This document shows, piece by piece, positions 10,128 through 20,654 of a stretch of 64,000 bases of DNA; the stretch's first letter is position 1; each line of letters opens with the position of its first letter. This DNA is from Chionis minor (taxonomy: Eukaryota > Chordata > Aves > Charadriiformes > Chionididae): positions 641,599 through 705,598 of the forward strand of contig VZSF01008843.1 in NCBI GenBank assembly GCA_013398295.1, in the 5' to 3' direction. The translations under genes were made by a program, and so were the position numbers. The notes beneath the pieces are model-generated. The model did no database searches and had not been told where the DNA came from. It was given only the letters and a program-made list of their open reading frames with translations.

Positions 10128-10502
10128 CCAGCCATCCAACCAATCAGCACGCAGTAATAGGGCCACGCAGCCAATTAGCATCCAACAATGTAGCCAAGCA
10201 GCCAATCAGCTCCTTGGCACTCTAGCTTCCCAGACAAGTAGCCACGCGGCATTGTAACCTCCCAGCCAATCAGCCGTGTGGCATTGTAACCTCCCGACCA
10301 ACCAGCTGTGCGGCATTGTAACTTCTCAGCCAATCAGCCATGTGACATTGTAACCTCCCAGCCAACCAGCCGTGCGGCATTGTAACCTCTCAGCCAATCA
10401 GCTGTGCGGCATTGTAACCTCCCAGCCAATCAGCCGTGCGGCATTGTAACCTCTCAGCCAATCAGCCATGTGACATTGTAACCTCCCAGCCAATCAGCTG
10501 TG
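10128..10502 (+). repeat. 32-bp minisatellite carrying CCAAT boxes, with a divergent leading edge
   Basis: The word ATTGTAAC recurs at 10251, 10283, 10315, 10347, 10379, 10411, 10443 and 10475, exactly 32 bp apart. Each unit reads approximately CAGCCAATCAGC + YGTGYGGC + ATTGTAACCTCC. Six of the eight intact units keep CCAAT, and the two others have CCAAC. Before 10240 the sequence holds degenerate related pieces (CCAATCAG, CCAATTAG, CCAATCAGC) with irregular spacing, which look like decayed older units. Units 3 and 7 share CATGTGAC in place of CGTGCGGC, hinting at a four-unit higher-order repeat. Confidence 0.92.
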
Positions 10503-13500
10503 CTCTGTGTGCCCATTGCAAGTGGCCTCTCCCGGCTCGGCCGGCACCCGGTGTCCAGGCCCCTGTTTCCCCCAGAGACAGGCTCCCCCACTCCCTTGTT
10601 CTGCCGGCAATGACGCTCCATCGCTTGGATTTTGTAGCTTCTCGTTGGGTCGGAATGCATCCAGCTTTCAGCCTCTTCTGCGCTGTTTGTCAGCTCGCAG
10701 AATCTGTACGGTACCGTCTCTCCGCTACAGGGCGACTTCTTTTTTCCCAAAGAAGTGAAGCTGGTTGGGTGGGGTGTTTCCCACCGGTTTCATCTCTCCC
10801 TCCTCCCCGAGAAGACCATTCCACCGCCCAGAGTTGTTTGTGTTTTAATTACCATTTGCAAAGTGTGTTACGGGCGGCGGTGAAAGGTGGGTTATGGTGT
10901 CACCTGCCCTGGGTTCTCTGCCCAGGGAGGGGAGCGGGATCCCAGGTGTCAGCGAACAGAGCGACGAGCCCCAGCCCCATCCCGACTCCAGCTTCCCACC
11001 CGGCCAGACCCCGCGACCCGCTCCCGTCTCCGAAGCCAGGGCAGACCCGATGCTAAAGGCTACCAGGAGTGTTGTTTATGCCTCGCTTTGCCATCATTTA
11101 TTCATGCTCTTGTAGCCTGCAAAATGATTCCCTGGTTATTTTAGCATTGCTAATGAAAGGGAGGGAGCTTCANGGGGGGCTGCTTTCTGCTGAGCTCAGC
11201 ACCGCAGCAGCCAGGCGGGCCGGGATGGATGCCATTCTCCGACACGGGGCTGAGTAACTTTCTGGAGCACTCTGCGCTTGCCGGCTCTGCGCCGGGGAGG
11301 CGACCATTTCTCCTGGAAGCCGAGGGGCTTTGCCCTGCGCTTAATTGCCGGCCTGCGCAGCAAATGCCTGTGCTGGAAGGGTGCAGAAATCCCCGTCGCG
11401 AGGCAGAGGCTCAGCACTTCGCTAATCTTATGGGGGCTGGGAGAAGGCAGCCCTGGCACGCTGGAGCTGGAATGTCGTGTGTGGGGGAGAGAGGCAACAA
11501 CAGCTCCTGACAGCCCTAAGTGTCTGGTCGGGTATGAGGGGGAGCCCGGGTCTGCCTGATCCCAGCCCGACACTTGGTACTCAAGCACCTTCACTCCATT
11601 TTTCTCCCTTCCTCACTGCTGCCCCAGACCATCTCCTCATCCCTCCTGCCCCTCTGCTCCTGGGTTCCCCCTATCCAGCTGAACGAAGGAGCTTCCCAAC
11701 ATCCACCCTGCCCCACAGACCCCATCGCCGCAGCAGGGCTTGCCAGCTGCCACCGTTTGCACCCCCCCAGCCTGCTGCCGAGGTCCTGCAGGACCCCCAA
11801 CCCTGCCAGCTCCAGACTCCCAGAGCCTGTGGTCCACCGGCAGGCAGAGGCGCTGTGTCACAGGGTGCCCTGAGGACAGCATGGCAAAGTGCTGGGTGCC
11901 GGCATCCTTGACCCTGGACCAGGGATGGCCTGAGGTTTTTCTCAGGGATTGCTGTCCCCTTTGGCAGTGGAGGAAGGGCAGAGAAGCTGCAGCACCCTGA
12001 GTATCCCCTGCTTTAAACACACGCATCCCTGAGCAGATACAGGGACATACAGGCAAGCAGAGCTGTTCCCGTGTCAAAGTGAGGGTGACAGCAGCCATCC
12101 TGCACCCCGTGTTTGAATTCAGCCTGTGCTTGGAGAGGGGAGATGGTACTGTCAGTCCTTGCATTTCTCTTTTGAGTACACAGACAATTGCAGTCACACC
12201 TGAAGGAGGTCCCTGAGATTGTCAGTTCTGGAAAGTTTCATCAAATAACTGGCTGCTTAGCGAAAAGGAACTTTATTGGAGTCCCTGCTGAAAGAGGAGC
12301 ACAGCAATAACTCAGCGCTAATGAGTCAGTGGAGAGTCCACGGGGGATTTGAACACTTTGATGGCAAAAACTCCAGCTCAGGCTTATGCTTTGTCAGAGA
12401 CCTTACTAGGCACCGGAAAATCTAAAAATGGGCTCAACTCTACGGTTGTTCAAACCAAGGTATGGGTCCTCTTGTGTGCAAAGCCGAATATTTAATAAGG
12501 CAACACTCTCTGCCCCTTCCTGGACATCGAATCACAGGAGTGACTATCCTAAGCAATGGATCTCTCTGATCCTGGGTGCATTAAGGCAGGGGAGCTGCAG
12601 GCTTCATTACTCCACGTGTCCTTTCCCTCCTGCCTCTGCTCTGAGCCGCACCAGCAACACAGGAGTGGCAGAACCGCCACGCTTCCAACAAGTGCCTGGG
12701 GCTGGCGGCTGTAGCTTGGCTGCTGAGAAGCCCAGCTTTGGCTGCTTCGGAGCAGCAAATCCTCTGGGTGGCCAGAGCAGGAGCTTGGTGGCCACCTGCA
12801 CTCTGCTACCTAGCTCCTTTCCCATCACTAGTTGGCCAGAAAGCCTCTGCTGCTCTTGTATATCTTCATCTGTCATCAGAGGACTTCCCTGGTGCTCACT
12901 GGGTCTTGCAAAGCTCTGCTGTCATCTCTGCAAGGCTTGGCCAGCATTCCCCGTGTTAGTGAGGGCACGACATTGACTGTTGAGAGCCAAAGCAATGTCA
13001 CAGAGGCACGGGAGCATCCGAGAGAGGGGAAGATGCCCAGAGAAAGGCAGTCTTTCTGCTGGGGATGGGGTTTGGGCATGGTGGAGAGAGGAGAGCAGCT
13101 ACACAAAGATGTGCAGGTGGAAGCAGCCAAGGAGGTGGCATCCCCTTGGGCAGAGATGTGGCACCTACCAGCACTTACCTTGTCTGCCACACAACACAGC
13201 ACAGGTGACAGGAAATGCACAGAAAGCATCTCAGCAGCACCCTTTTCCTCTCTTTTTTTTTTTTTTGGGGAGGGGGCGCTCTTGAATTTAGTTCGTGGCA
13301 AGAGGAAAGCAGATTTCTTGCCCCACAGCACCTGCAACTTAAAGCTGGACTTCTGACTGAGCTGGCACCCAAATTCCCACAATATTGCATTGCACTGCCA
13401 TCTAACTGTGGTGTAGAGCCATGGGGGCTCCAGCCCCTTTGGTAAGCAAATTTTCTAGCTAGGAACTCAAAATAAAATGCTTTCTGGGGCCAGTGTGAAA

Positions 13501-15399
13501 CCCCAGCATTTTGTGAATAACACCCATGCTCAGGCCAGGAGGGCTGGAGTCGGTGGGTTGCAGCACGAGCAGACCCTGACCAAACAGCCTCGAAAACAGG
13601 GGGGGAACCGGGGCTGACGGTGGTAGAGGCTCAGCAAATGGCCGGGCTCAGGAAAGCGTGCGGTGAATTATTGATGTACCTGGTTCCAGGCTCTGAATGA
13701 GCAGCATCAGGGGCTGGGTGGGAGGCTGACATTTCGCATCCTTCCCTGGGGAGAAGAGGTCTGTCCGTGTTCTCTGGGAGGAGGAGATTCTCCCCCCTTG
13801 TGAAATTCAAGGCAGTAATGAAAGGGACAGGGAGAGATGGGGAGGAATGGGGAACAACAAATGTTCAGATGAAGAGCGAGAGGAAAAATAGATTGATTTG
13901 TCTTTGAAATAACATGCTAACCCCCCAGAGACAGCCTGGCCAGCCACTGCACCGACCTTGCTTTGATTTGAGTCTGGATTATATGTTTTATGCAGAGAAA
14001 AGTCAGCTCTATGGGAATGAATAACATCCCTGCTCAGGCTGAAGTCTAAAATCCTCTTTATTGGCACTGTCTGGGGACGGTATAAGTAAGGACACTCAAG
14101 GTTGTCACTAGGTGAGCTCTGCAGAGGCTGGTGACAGAGGGACTGGACAAGCTGGAGTGCTGTGTCCCAGCTCTCATGCAGGCTCACCCCGTGCCTGAGC
14201 AGGGCCGTGGCTGTGGGGAGACACAGGTGCCAGCAGGAACTCCCAGGCAGCTGGTCTGCTGCAACACTGCAGCCCCTAGCCTCCATCACTGGAAAAGCTT
14301 GGGATCCTGCCAGACTGGTCTCTGCTGGGAAGGCGTGCACTACCTTGGGGCAGGATGCTGCTTTGGGATGGCCTCTTGGGGTCCCTCTGTGCAACAGGGA
14401 GGGGCAGAGGTGGACAAAGCCCCTTCTTGTCCCCCCAGGTGCTGCTGCCACCACAGGGAGCAGAGGTGATGGGCGAAATGCTGTGCTCGGGAGTGCTTCC
14501 TGTGGCAACAATCCCTTGCGGAGAGCGAAATGCCCTTTGGGGTTAAAGAAATGGGGACATGATTCCTGTGGAAAATGTAAACAAATCTGTGTGTAGCTGC
14601 TGCCCGCGGCCAGACGCTGCTGCCGGTTAGCACTGATTAGCTTGAACAAGGCCAGCGGTGGCAAGGAACACCTCAGCCTTCAAGGAAAACCTCTTCCTGA
14701 CCTTCATTGATTAGCATGTGGCTTATTCTCTAAAATGGAGCTCTCTCATTGCAGTAGCTCTGCCTGCTCTCATTACCTGCCTGAGATCTGATTCCTTCCC
14801 TCTGAGTCCTGCGAAGGAGACCTTGGGCTTGGAGGTACCTCGTGGCACAGCAAAGGTGCATAATTATTTCCTGTTCCCTAATTGCATCGCCCTGTTATTC
14901 CAGGAAATGTACTCTTGCTCTGTCAGTAAGAGTAAATAGGAGATCTCTGCAACAAGGGAGTAACCGGTAATGGTCTAGATGTGACTGAACTGCAGATAGA
15001 AAGGAATTGGTATTGGATTCTCAAAGCACTGAGGATAGCAGCAAGAAAACTGAGCTGTGAGATCTGTGAGCTCTGCTCTTCCTCAGAGGTTTGCCACTTA
15101 AAATTAGACAGGACAAAAGAACGGGAATGTGTCTCTGCGGAAAACCCTGGGATGGCATCCTGCTGGACACAGCGGCAAAGTGACCAGCCCTGGCAGGGCA
15201 GCAGCGTGTTCTCCCCATCGCCCCTGGGCTCTGCTGGTTCCAGGGGTGTTGCCACCACCCTCTGCCTGAAGCAGAGGCTGGTGACGAGTCAGCTCCCTGG
15301 ATTTCGGGGTGCTGGCTCAGGCGATACGCGCTGAAGGACCTGGCTTTAACGCAACCCCACCTCAGAGCGCAGCAGAGCTCCCTGGGAGCCAGCACAGCC
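10503..15399. other. No gene recognised; mixed unique sequence with possible regulatory stretches
   Basis: I find no exon set with matching phases and no recognisable protein. Two stretches stand out from the surrounding low-complexity-prone DNA: about 11060-11440 (TTGTTTATGCCTC, CATTTATTCATGC, TAGCATTGCTAATGAAAG, CTTAATTGCCGGCC) and about 14480-14760 (AATGTAAACAAATC, a forkhead-like core, and repeated TGATTAGC). A single ambiguous base lies at 11173. These may be conserved non-coding elements. Confidence 0.45.
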
Positions 15400-15844
15400 C
15401 GTGTCTCCTCACCGCCGCTCCCAAGGGCCGCGTGTGCCACCGGCCCCGGCATTCCCTCTGCACCCCAGGGTGCTGCAGCGCTGGCTGGGACGAGCATCTT
15501 CACTACCGGGCTTTAAACGAAAACGCAACCCCCGGTGCCCGCGGGAGACCAGGGCGCTGCCGTCTGCTCCGCCACCCGCCGCACACCCGGGGCTGGTGTG
15601 GGGCCTGGCCCGGCTCTCCGATGCGCGGGTCGGGCTGGCCGTCGAGGCCGGCTGTCGCAGGGCCCACCCAGGCCTGTCGCCGGTCCCCGCCGGCCGCCTC
15701 CGGGGAGCGGTGCCGCGTCCAGCCCCGCCGCGCCCTGACTCAGCACAACCTCCCCGCGCTCGGCCGCTCTCCGCAGCCCCTCGCCCCCCAGCGCCGCGGG
15801 GACCGGCAGCCGCGGGGCTTTCCCTCGTCCCGTCCCCCCCCCCC

Positions 15845-15875
<31 letters not shown>

Positions 15876-16057
15876 CTCTCCCCGCCTGGGGACACAGCCA
15901 GGAGGGCACCGGGGCGCTCCCCCCGGGCCGCCCGCCCGCCTCCGCGGAGCCGGCAAGTGTGGGTCGGAGCGGGGGGTCCGGCGGGGGCGGGCAGGGGGCT
16001 GCGAGGCGTCCCGCCCCGGCGGGGGCCGGCTCCCGGCCGGCGGGACCACCCCCTCCA
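15400..16057. promoter_or_regulatory. CpG island, left half (probable promoter)
   Basis: GC content is very high with dense CpG from about 15500 to the edge of the assembly gap, including several CCGCC, GGGGCGG-like and CGGGGC words. It ends in the gap at 16058. Avian CpG islands of this kind usually mark promoters, and very GC-rich first exons are often missing from assemblies. The direction of transcription is not fixed by the sequence. Confidence 0.6.
15845..15872 (+). repeat. (GT)14 dinucleotide microsatellite
   Basis: Fourteen uninterrupted GT units lie between a C run and a C/T stretch, inside the CpG island. The array is probably length-polymorphic. Confidence 0.95.
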
Positions 16058-16726
16058 NNNNNNNNNNNNNNNNNNNNNNNNNNNNNNNNNNNNNNNNNNN
16101 NNNNNNNNNNNNNNNNNNNNNNNNNNNNNNNNNNNNNNNNNNNNNNNNNNNNNNNNNNNNNNNNNNNNNNNNNNNNNNNNNNNNNNNNNNNNNNNNNNNN
16201 NNNNNNNNNNNNNNNNNNNNNNNNNNNNNNNNNNNNNNNNNNNNNNNNNNNNNNNNNNNNNNNNNNNNNNNNNNNNNNNNNNNNNNNNNNNNNNNNNNNN
16301 NNNNNNNNNNNNNNNNNNNNNNNNNNNNNNNNNNNNNNNNNNNNNNNNNNNNNNNNNNNNNNNNNNNNNNNNNNNNNNNNNNNNNNNNNNNNNNNNNNNN
16401 NNNNNNNNNNNNNNNNNNNNNNNNNNNNNNNNNNNNNNNNNNNNNNNNNNNNNNNNNNNNNNNNNNNNNNNNNNNNNNNNNNNNNNNNNNNNNNNNNNNN
16501 NNNNNNNNNNNNNNNNNNNNNNNNNNNNNNNNNNNNNNNNNNNNNNNNNNNNNNNNNNNNNNNNNNNNNNNNNNNNNNNNNNNNNNNNNNNNNNNNNNNN
16601 NNNNNNNNNNNNNNNNNNNNNNNNNNNNNNNNNNNNNNNNNNNNNNNNNNNNNNNNNNNNNNNNNNNNNNNNNNNNNNNNNNNNNNNNNNNNNNNNNNNN
16701 NNNNNNNNNNNNNNNNNNNNNNNNNN
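16058..16726. other. Assembly gap (669 N)
   Basis: This is an unsequenced run inside the CpG island. Predicted proteins that cross it are meaningless. The gap may hide a first exon and the core promoter. Confidence 1.
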
Positions 16727-17200
16727 CGATCTCCCCGTGGTGAGGGGTGTGTGCCCGGGTGTCACCGGCAACTGCCCGCAGCGTGGATGCCGTCCGTCCA
16801 GCACGAGTGGGAATATAAAGCTAATTCCGCCCCCCCCAAAAAAAGCCACAGACCCGCTCGTATGGATTTTGTATGGAGGACACGCAGCCATGCCCCCCCC
16901 CGCCCCGGCCGGACAGCCGGGGTCCCTCGCACCCCTGAGCACCCACACCCACGCTCCCATGGGGGTCCTGGCCCTTCCAGCGGGAGATGGGATTATAAAC
17001 GTAATGCATCTCTCCAGCAGCTCTCAGCGTTTGCCTTTGTCNCCCAGCCCCCTGCGTGGGCCGGCTGGCGGAGAGCGGAGGGAAGGGTTGGGATGACCAG
17101 TTGGGTGGACTGGTGGGTGCCACCGGCGGCCTGGCGTGATGCACGTTTTGGGGACGGGTGATGCGCACGGCCTTCGTGACGAAGGGACCGTGGGAATGAC
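16727..17200. promoter_or_regulatory. CpG island, right half
   Basis: GC-rich, CpG-containing sequence continues after the gap and fades by about 17200. One ambiguous base lies at 17042. It contains several GGGA/TCCC-rich stretches but no recognisable exon. Confidence 0.5.
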
Positions 17201-20198
17201 GGTGGGAATAATGGCATCGTGTTTTCTCTCCATGGGCAGGTGGCTTTTGTGTGCGCTGGCTGGCGGAGGGGGACTGTTGGAGAGGAAATGTTCTTCCTCC
17301 TCCCTCGTCCTTCCAGTCCCTGTCCCCATCTGAAATCTGCCTTATAGCTGTATATATTGAAAGAGAAACGAATCGCGGTGTTTTGCATAAAATAATCCGC
17401 TCCTTGTTGTTATTGGAAGGGATTGAAATGCGCGTTGCCATTAAAATGACATTAGGCTAGAATTTGTTTTGCAAATGTGAAATGTAAATTCATTTTGTGC
17501 CAGGGTATGGCGTGAATGAGTGAAGGGAGGGTGGTTTTTGTTGTAAGGAACGGTTAGTTCGGCTGTGTTGATTTAAAGAGCCCTCCTTCCTTTTGGGGAA
17601 AAAACAGCTTTTAAAAAAAAAAACCCAAAGCCATTTAGTACAGTTTACATTGAGAAGAGCGTTATCATAACATTTTCCATTTGAGACCTGAAAATAGGAG
17701 GCAGCAGAAAAATTCTCCTTCCACCTCTGAGGATACGCAGCGAAAATTCCTGTAGCACAAAAGCTTTTTCTCCAAGGATATGATTATACCCTTTTTTTTG
17801 GGTGAATTAATATTTTTCTAAGGGCTGCGTTAGGGTGACAAATTATTCTAAGTCTGTTTGAAATACTTTGAAACTCAAAACCAAACCTTTTTTTTTTTTT
17901 TTTTTTAGAAGGAGAGGAATAGCTCTGCAGGAACTTTAAAATTAGGAGGCAGGGAAAAATAATAGCTGATTGTGGGCAATTCTTTATTGACCTGCCCACT
18001 AAGGTGTGGATGCCATGAGCAGCTGGCGTGGGAGTGGGAGACAGAGGTCATGGTTGCCTGAAACCAGGGCTGGTTCTGTACAAAGGAATTTTCTCTTTTA
18101 ATGAGGTGGGGTTTTTTTGAAATTTATTTCTCTCCGAAACGTGGCTCTGACGAGGTTTTAGTCAATACTGTGAAGGATCTGGGTGAGCGTTGGGGTCAGG
18201 TGCATGCAGGACACGCAAAGCAGTGCCATCCCAAAGTGACGTCCAGTGCTGGCATCCAGCGTTGTGCGTGCCCCGTCTCCCTGCGCTTCCTGCTGCTGCT
18301 TTGGGTGAGCCAGAGGACGGGAAGGACGGTCCGGGCTCTGGCATTTCGTATCCCCTGACAAGTCTAAACCATATCCCCAGCTTTGAAATCGGAGCTCACG
18401 CCCATTGTCCTCCAAACCGTCAGCTTTTTAGATGAAGCAGCATGTTCTGGAAGCGCTTGCCGCAAAGTCGGCGGGTGATTTATCCCTTGTTTTTACAGTG
18501 CGGAAGGGGCACGCGGGATGTTCGCTGTGGGAGTTTGTCTTTGGAGCTGGGGGCGGCGGGGTGTTCGGGTCTTGGCTGTAGTGTGGTTCCTCTTGAGCGA
18601 TGCAATGTGAGGTCGGACACCTCTGTTTTTGTCCCCGGAGCAACCCTGTCACAGCAGTCCCTTGCAGTCCCGAGATGGAGGAGGAAGATTTCCATCAAAC
18701 AAAAGGCTGTGAAGGGGCTGCGTGTTTATCTGGGGTGGACGGGAGGCATAGCGGAGGTGTCCTCCGCCAACTTTCCACATTCATCCTGTGGATGCTGCTG
18801 GAAGGTGAGCTGGAAGAGCTCCAGCCACTGGAGACGCAAACGCTTTGTGGCTGCGCGTGTGTGTGTTTGCAATTAAGATAGGAACTTGCTTGTCGGCTTA
18901 TGTGGGAACCATTATGTCTTGGAGGAAAAAAAAAAGAAAACCCCAAGCCTGGTTTACGTGATGCTCACCAGTGCTAAATCAAAACTACTGTTCCCCTCTA
19001 AGGATCTCTTTAATGGACACCGCCAGCTCCCGGCGTTGCGACCTGAGGTTTGCACTGTTGAGATTTGCTGTTAATAAAGATCAGATGTTTGTACAGTTGT
19101 GTTTCTGACTCAGACCTGCGAAAAAATAAGGATGGTACGGATGTGAAATTCCTTCTCTCTGCGGTTGGAAAAAAAAAAAAAATCTCTTTGAAAAATTGAA
19201 AATCAAAATCCGAGAGGAATGACCTTCTGGAGATGGAAGATGGTGTGGAGGGGTGAGGGTTGTTCTTGTGGGGACAGACTGCTTTGGGCTCCAGCTCCCT
19301 CGTGCTTACAAAGCTGGCAGGTCTGGAAAAAGAACCCCACCATATATGCCACGTTATCAACCAATAATTCCTTCATGCTTAGTAAAACTTAAACGAGGCT
19401 TAAACCCTGATCTCACTGGAGTCATTAAATTGATTTTTTTTTTTTCTGCTCAAAGAAAGATCTTGGATGTTGAACACAGGCATCTTTGTCTTCTTAAAAA
19501 CTGCTTTATTATTATGTGTACAGATCCCGTCTTTGTGTGTGTGTGGTGTGTGGGTTTTTTTTTCTTTTAATTTTTAGACAAATGACAAAAGCATGCAGGA
19601 AAGGAATGCAGAAATGCCAGGCTTAATATAAAGCATGCAACTGCACTGCATGCCGGGAATCCTAAAGGATACAAAACCTTTAACGACGGCGGTTAATTTT
19701 TAACAAGTTCACTGGCATAAATATTTATGAACAAAAGTTTTTACACCATTATCTCTTGGGTTCTTGGAGAGAGAAAAGACCTTTGGTGGATTTTGACAGT
19801 AGGCTGTGATCCAGCAGAACAAATTCGTGTTTCTTGCCGGCGCCCCCCGATCCGGTATAATACGGTTTGCCCTCGAGTTGTCACAGCTGCCGATGGGTGG
19901 GCGAGTGTCAGTGGCAATTTTAGGTGGGAATCCTCCTTTTTCTGAAGCATCGAGCTTTGTGGTGTTCTTTGCGTGGTAACCAGCTACTTAAGAACCTATA
20001 TGGTGTGTGCAGCCTATGGCTCCTTACCCGCAGATAAGCCTTTGTGCCCCGATGGGGAGGTATGCGGTCCAGCCATAAGTACATAGGCAGAATTTACTTT
20101 TGCTGTTAGAGTAACAATGAAGCAGGGCTTTAAAATGCACTGGCTTTGTAAACACTTGGAGGGAGCCTTTTTTTTTTTCTCTTCTTTTCTTTTACTCT

Positions 20199-20229
20199 CC
20201 CCCCCNTTCCCCCCCCCCCCCCCCCCCCC
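20199..20229. repeat. Poly-C run with an ambiguous base
   Basis: Two C runs are separated by an N at 20206 and TT. The length is probably not reliable because homopolymers of this kind are prone to sequencing error. Confidence 0.85.
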
Positions 20230-20631
20230 ACTACGATTAATCCTGAATATTTTACCTGATGCTTTACAGGTCAGTCCTGAGTACCTTCCCGTGGTTCCTT
20301 GTCCCGTGATTAAGCTGGACATCCAGGTGCAGGGGATTTTCTCACCCCACTTCAACAGCCTTCTGCCTAGGCAGAGGTTAAGATAGACCTGATAACGTGT
20401 AAATAATACCTGTAAATGCATTTTAATTGGAGCAGTTTTGATTTGGATTTACTTGGTGATTTGCTTTTTGTTACACTATGGTTTTCACCCTCTGTTGGTG
20501 TATAGTTGTAATGATGCCTGCTGAAATGCAGCTTCGGTAGTAAAAATACCGATGGCTTCTTTTCTTCTTGAAAAGGCTTTCAGATTTTTTCCATAAGTCC
20601 TTTCAGGTTTCATAGATTNCAATCCTAATTT

Positions 20632-20654
20632 CCCCCCCCCCCCCCCCCCCCCCC
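20632..20654. repeat. Poly-C run of about 23
   Basis: This is an uninterrupted C homopolymer, with an ambiguous base nearby at 20619. The minus strand is a G run that could form quadruplex structures. Confidence 0.9.

Noticed and set aside
10436..11056. 206-codon open frame beginning in the minisatellite
   Set aside because: Its N-terminal part is translation of the 32-bp repeat and the rest shows no domain. A 32-bp unit is not a multiple of three, so no repeated peptide is maintained.
15309..17096. Open frames of about 590 codons
   Set aside because: More than a third of each is the N gap, which cannot contain stops. The rest is CpG-island composition.
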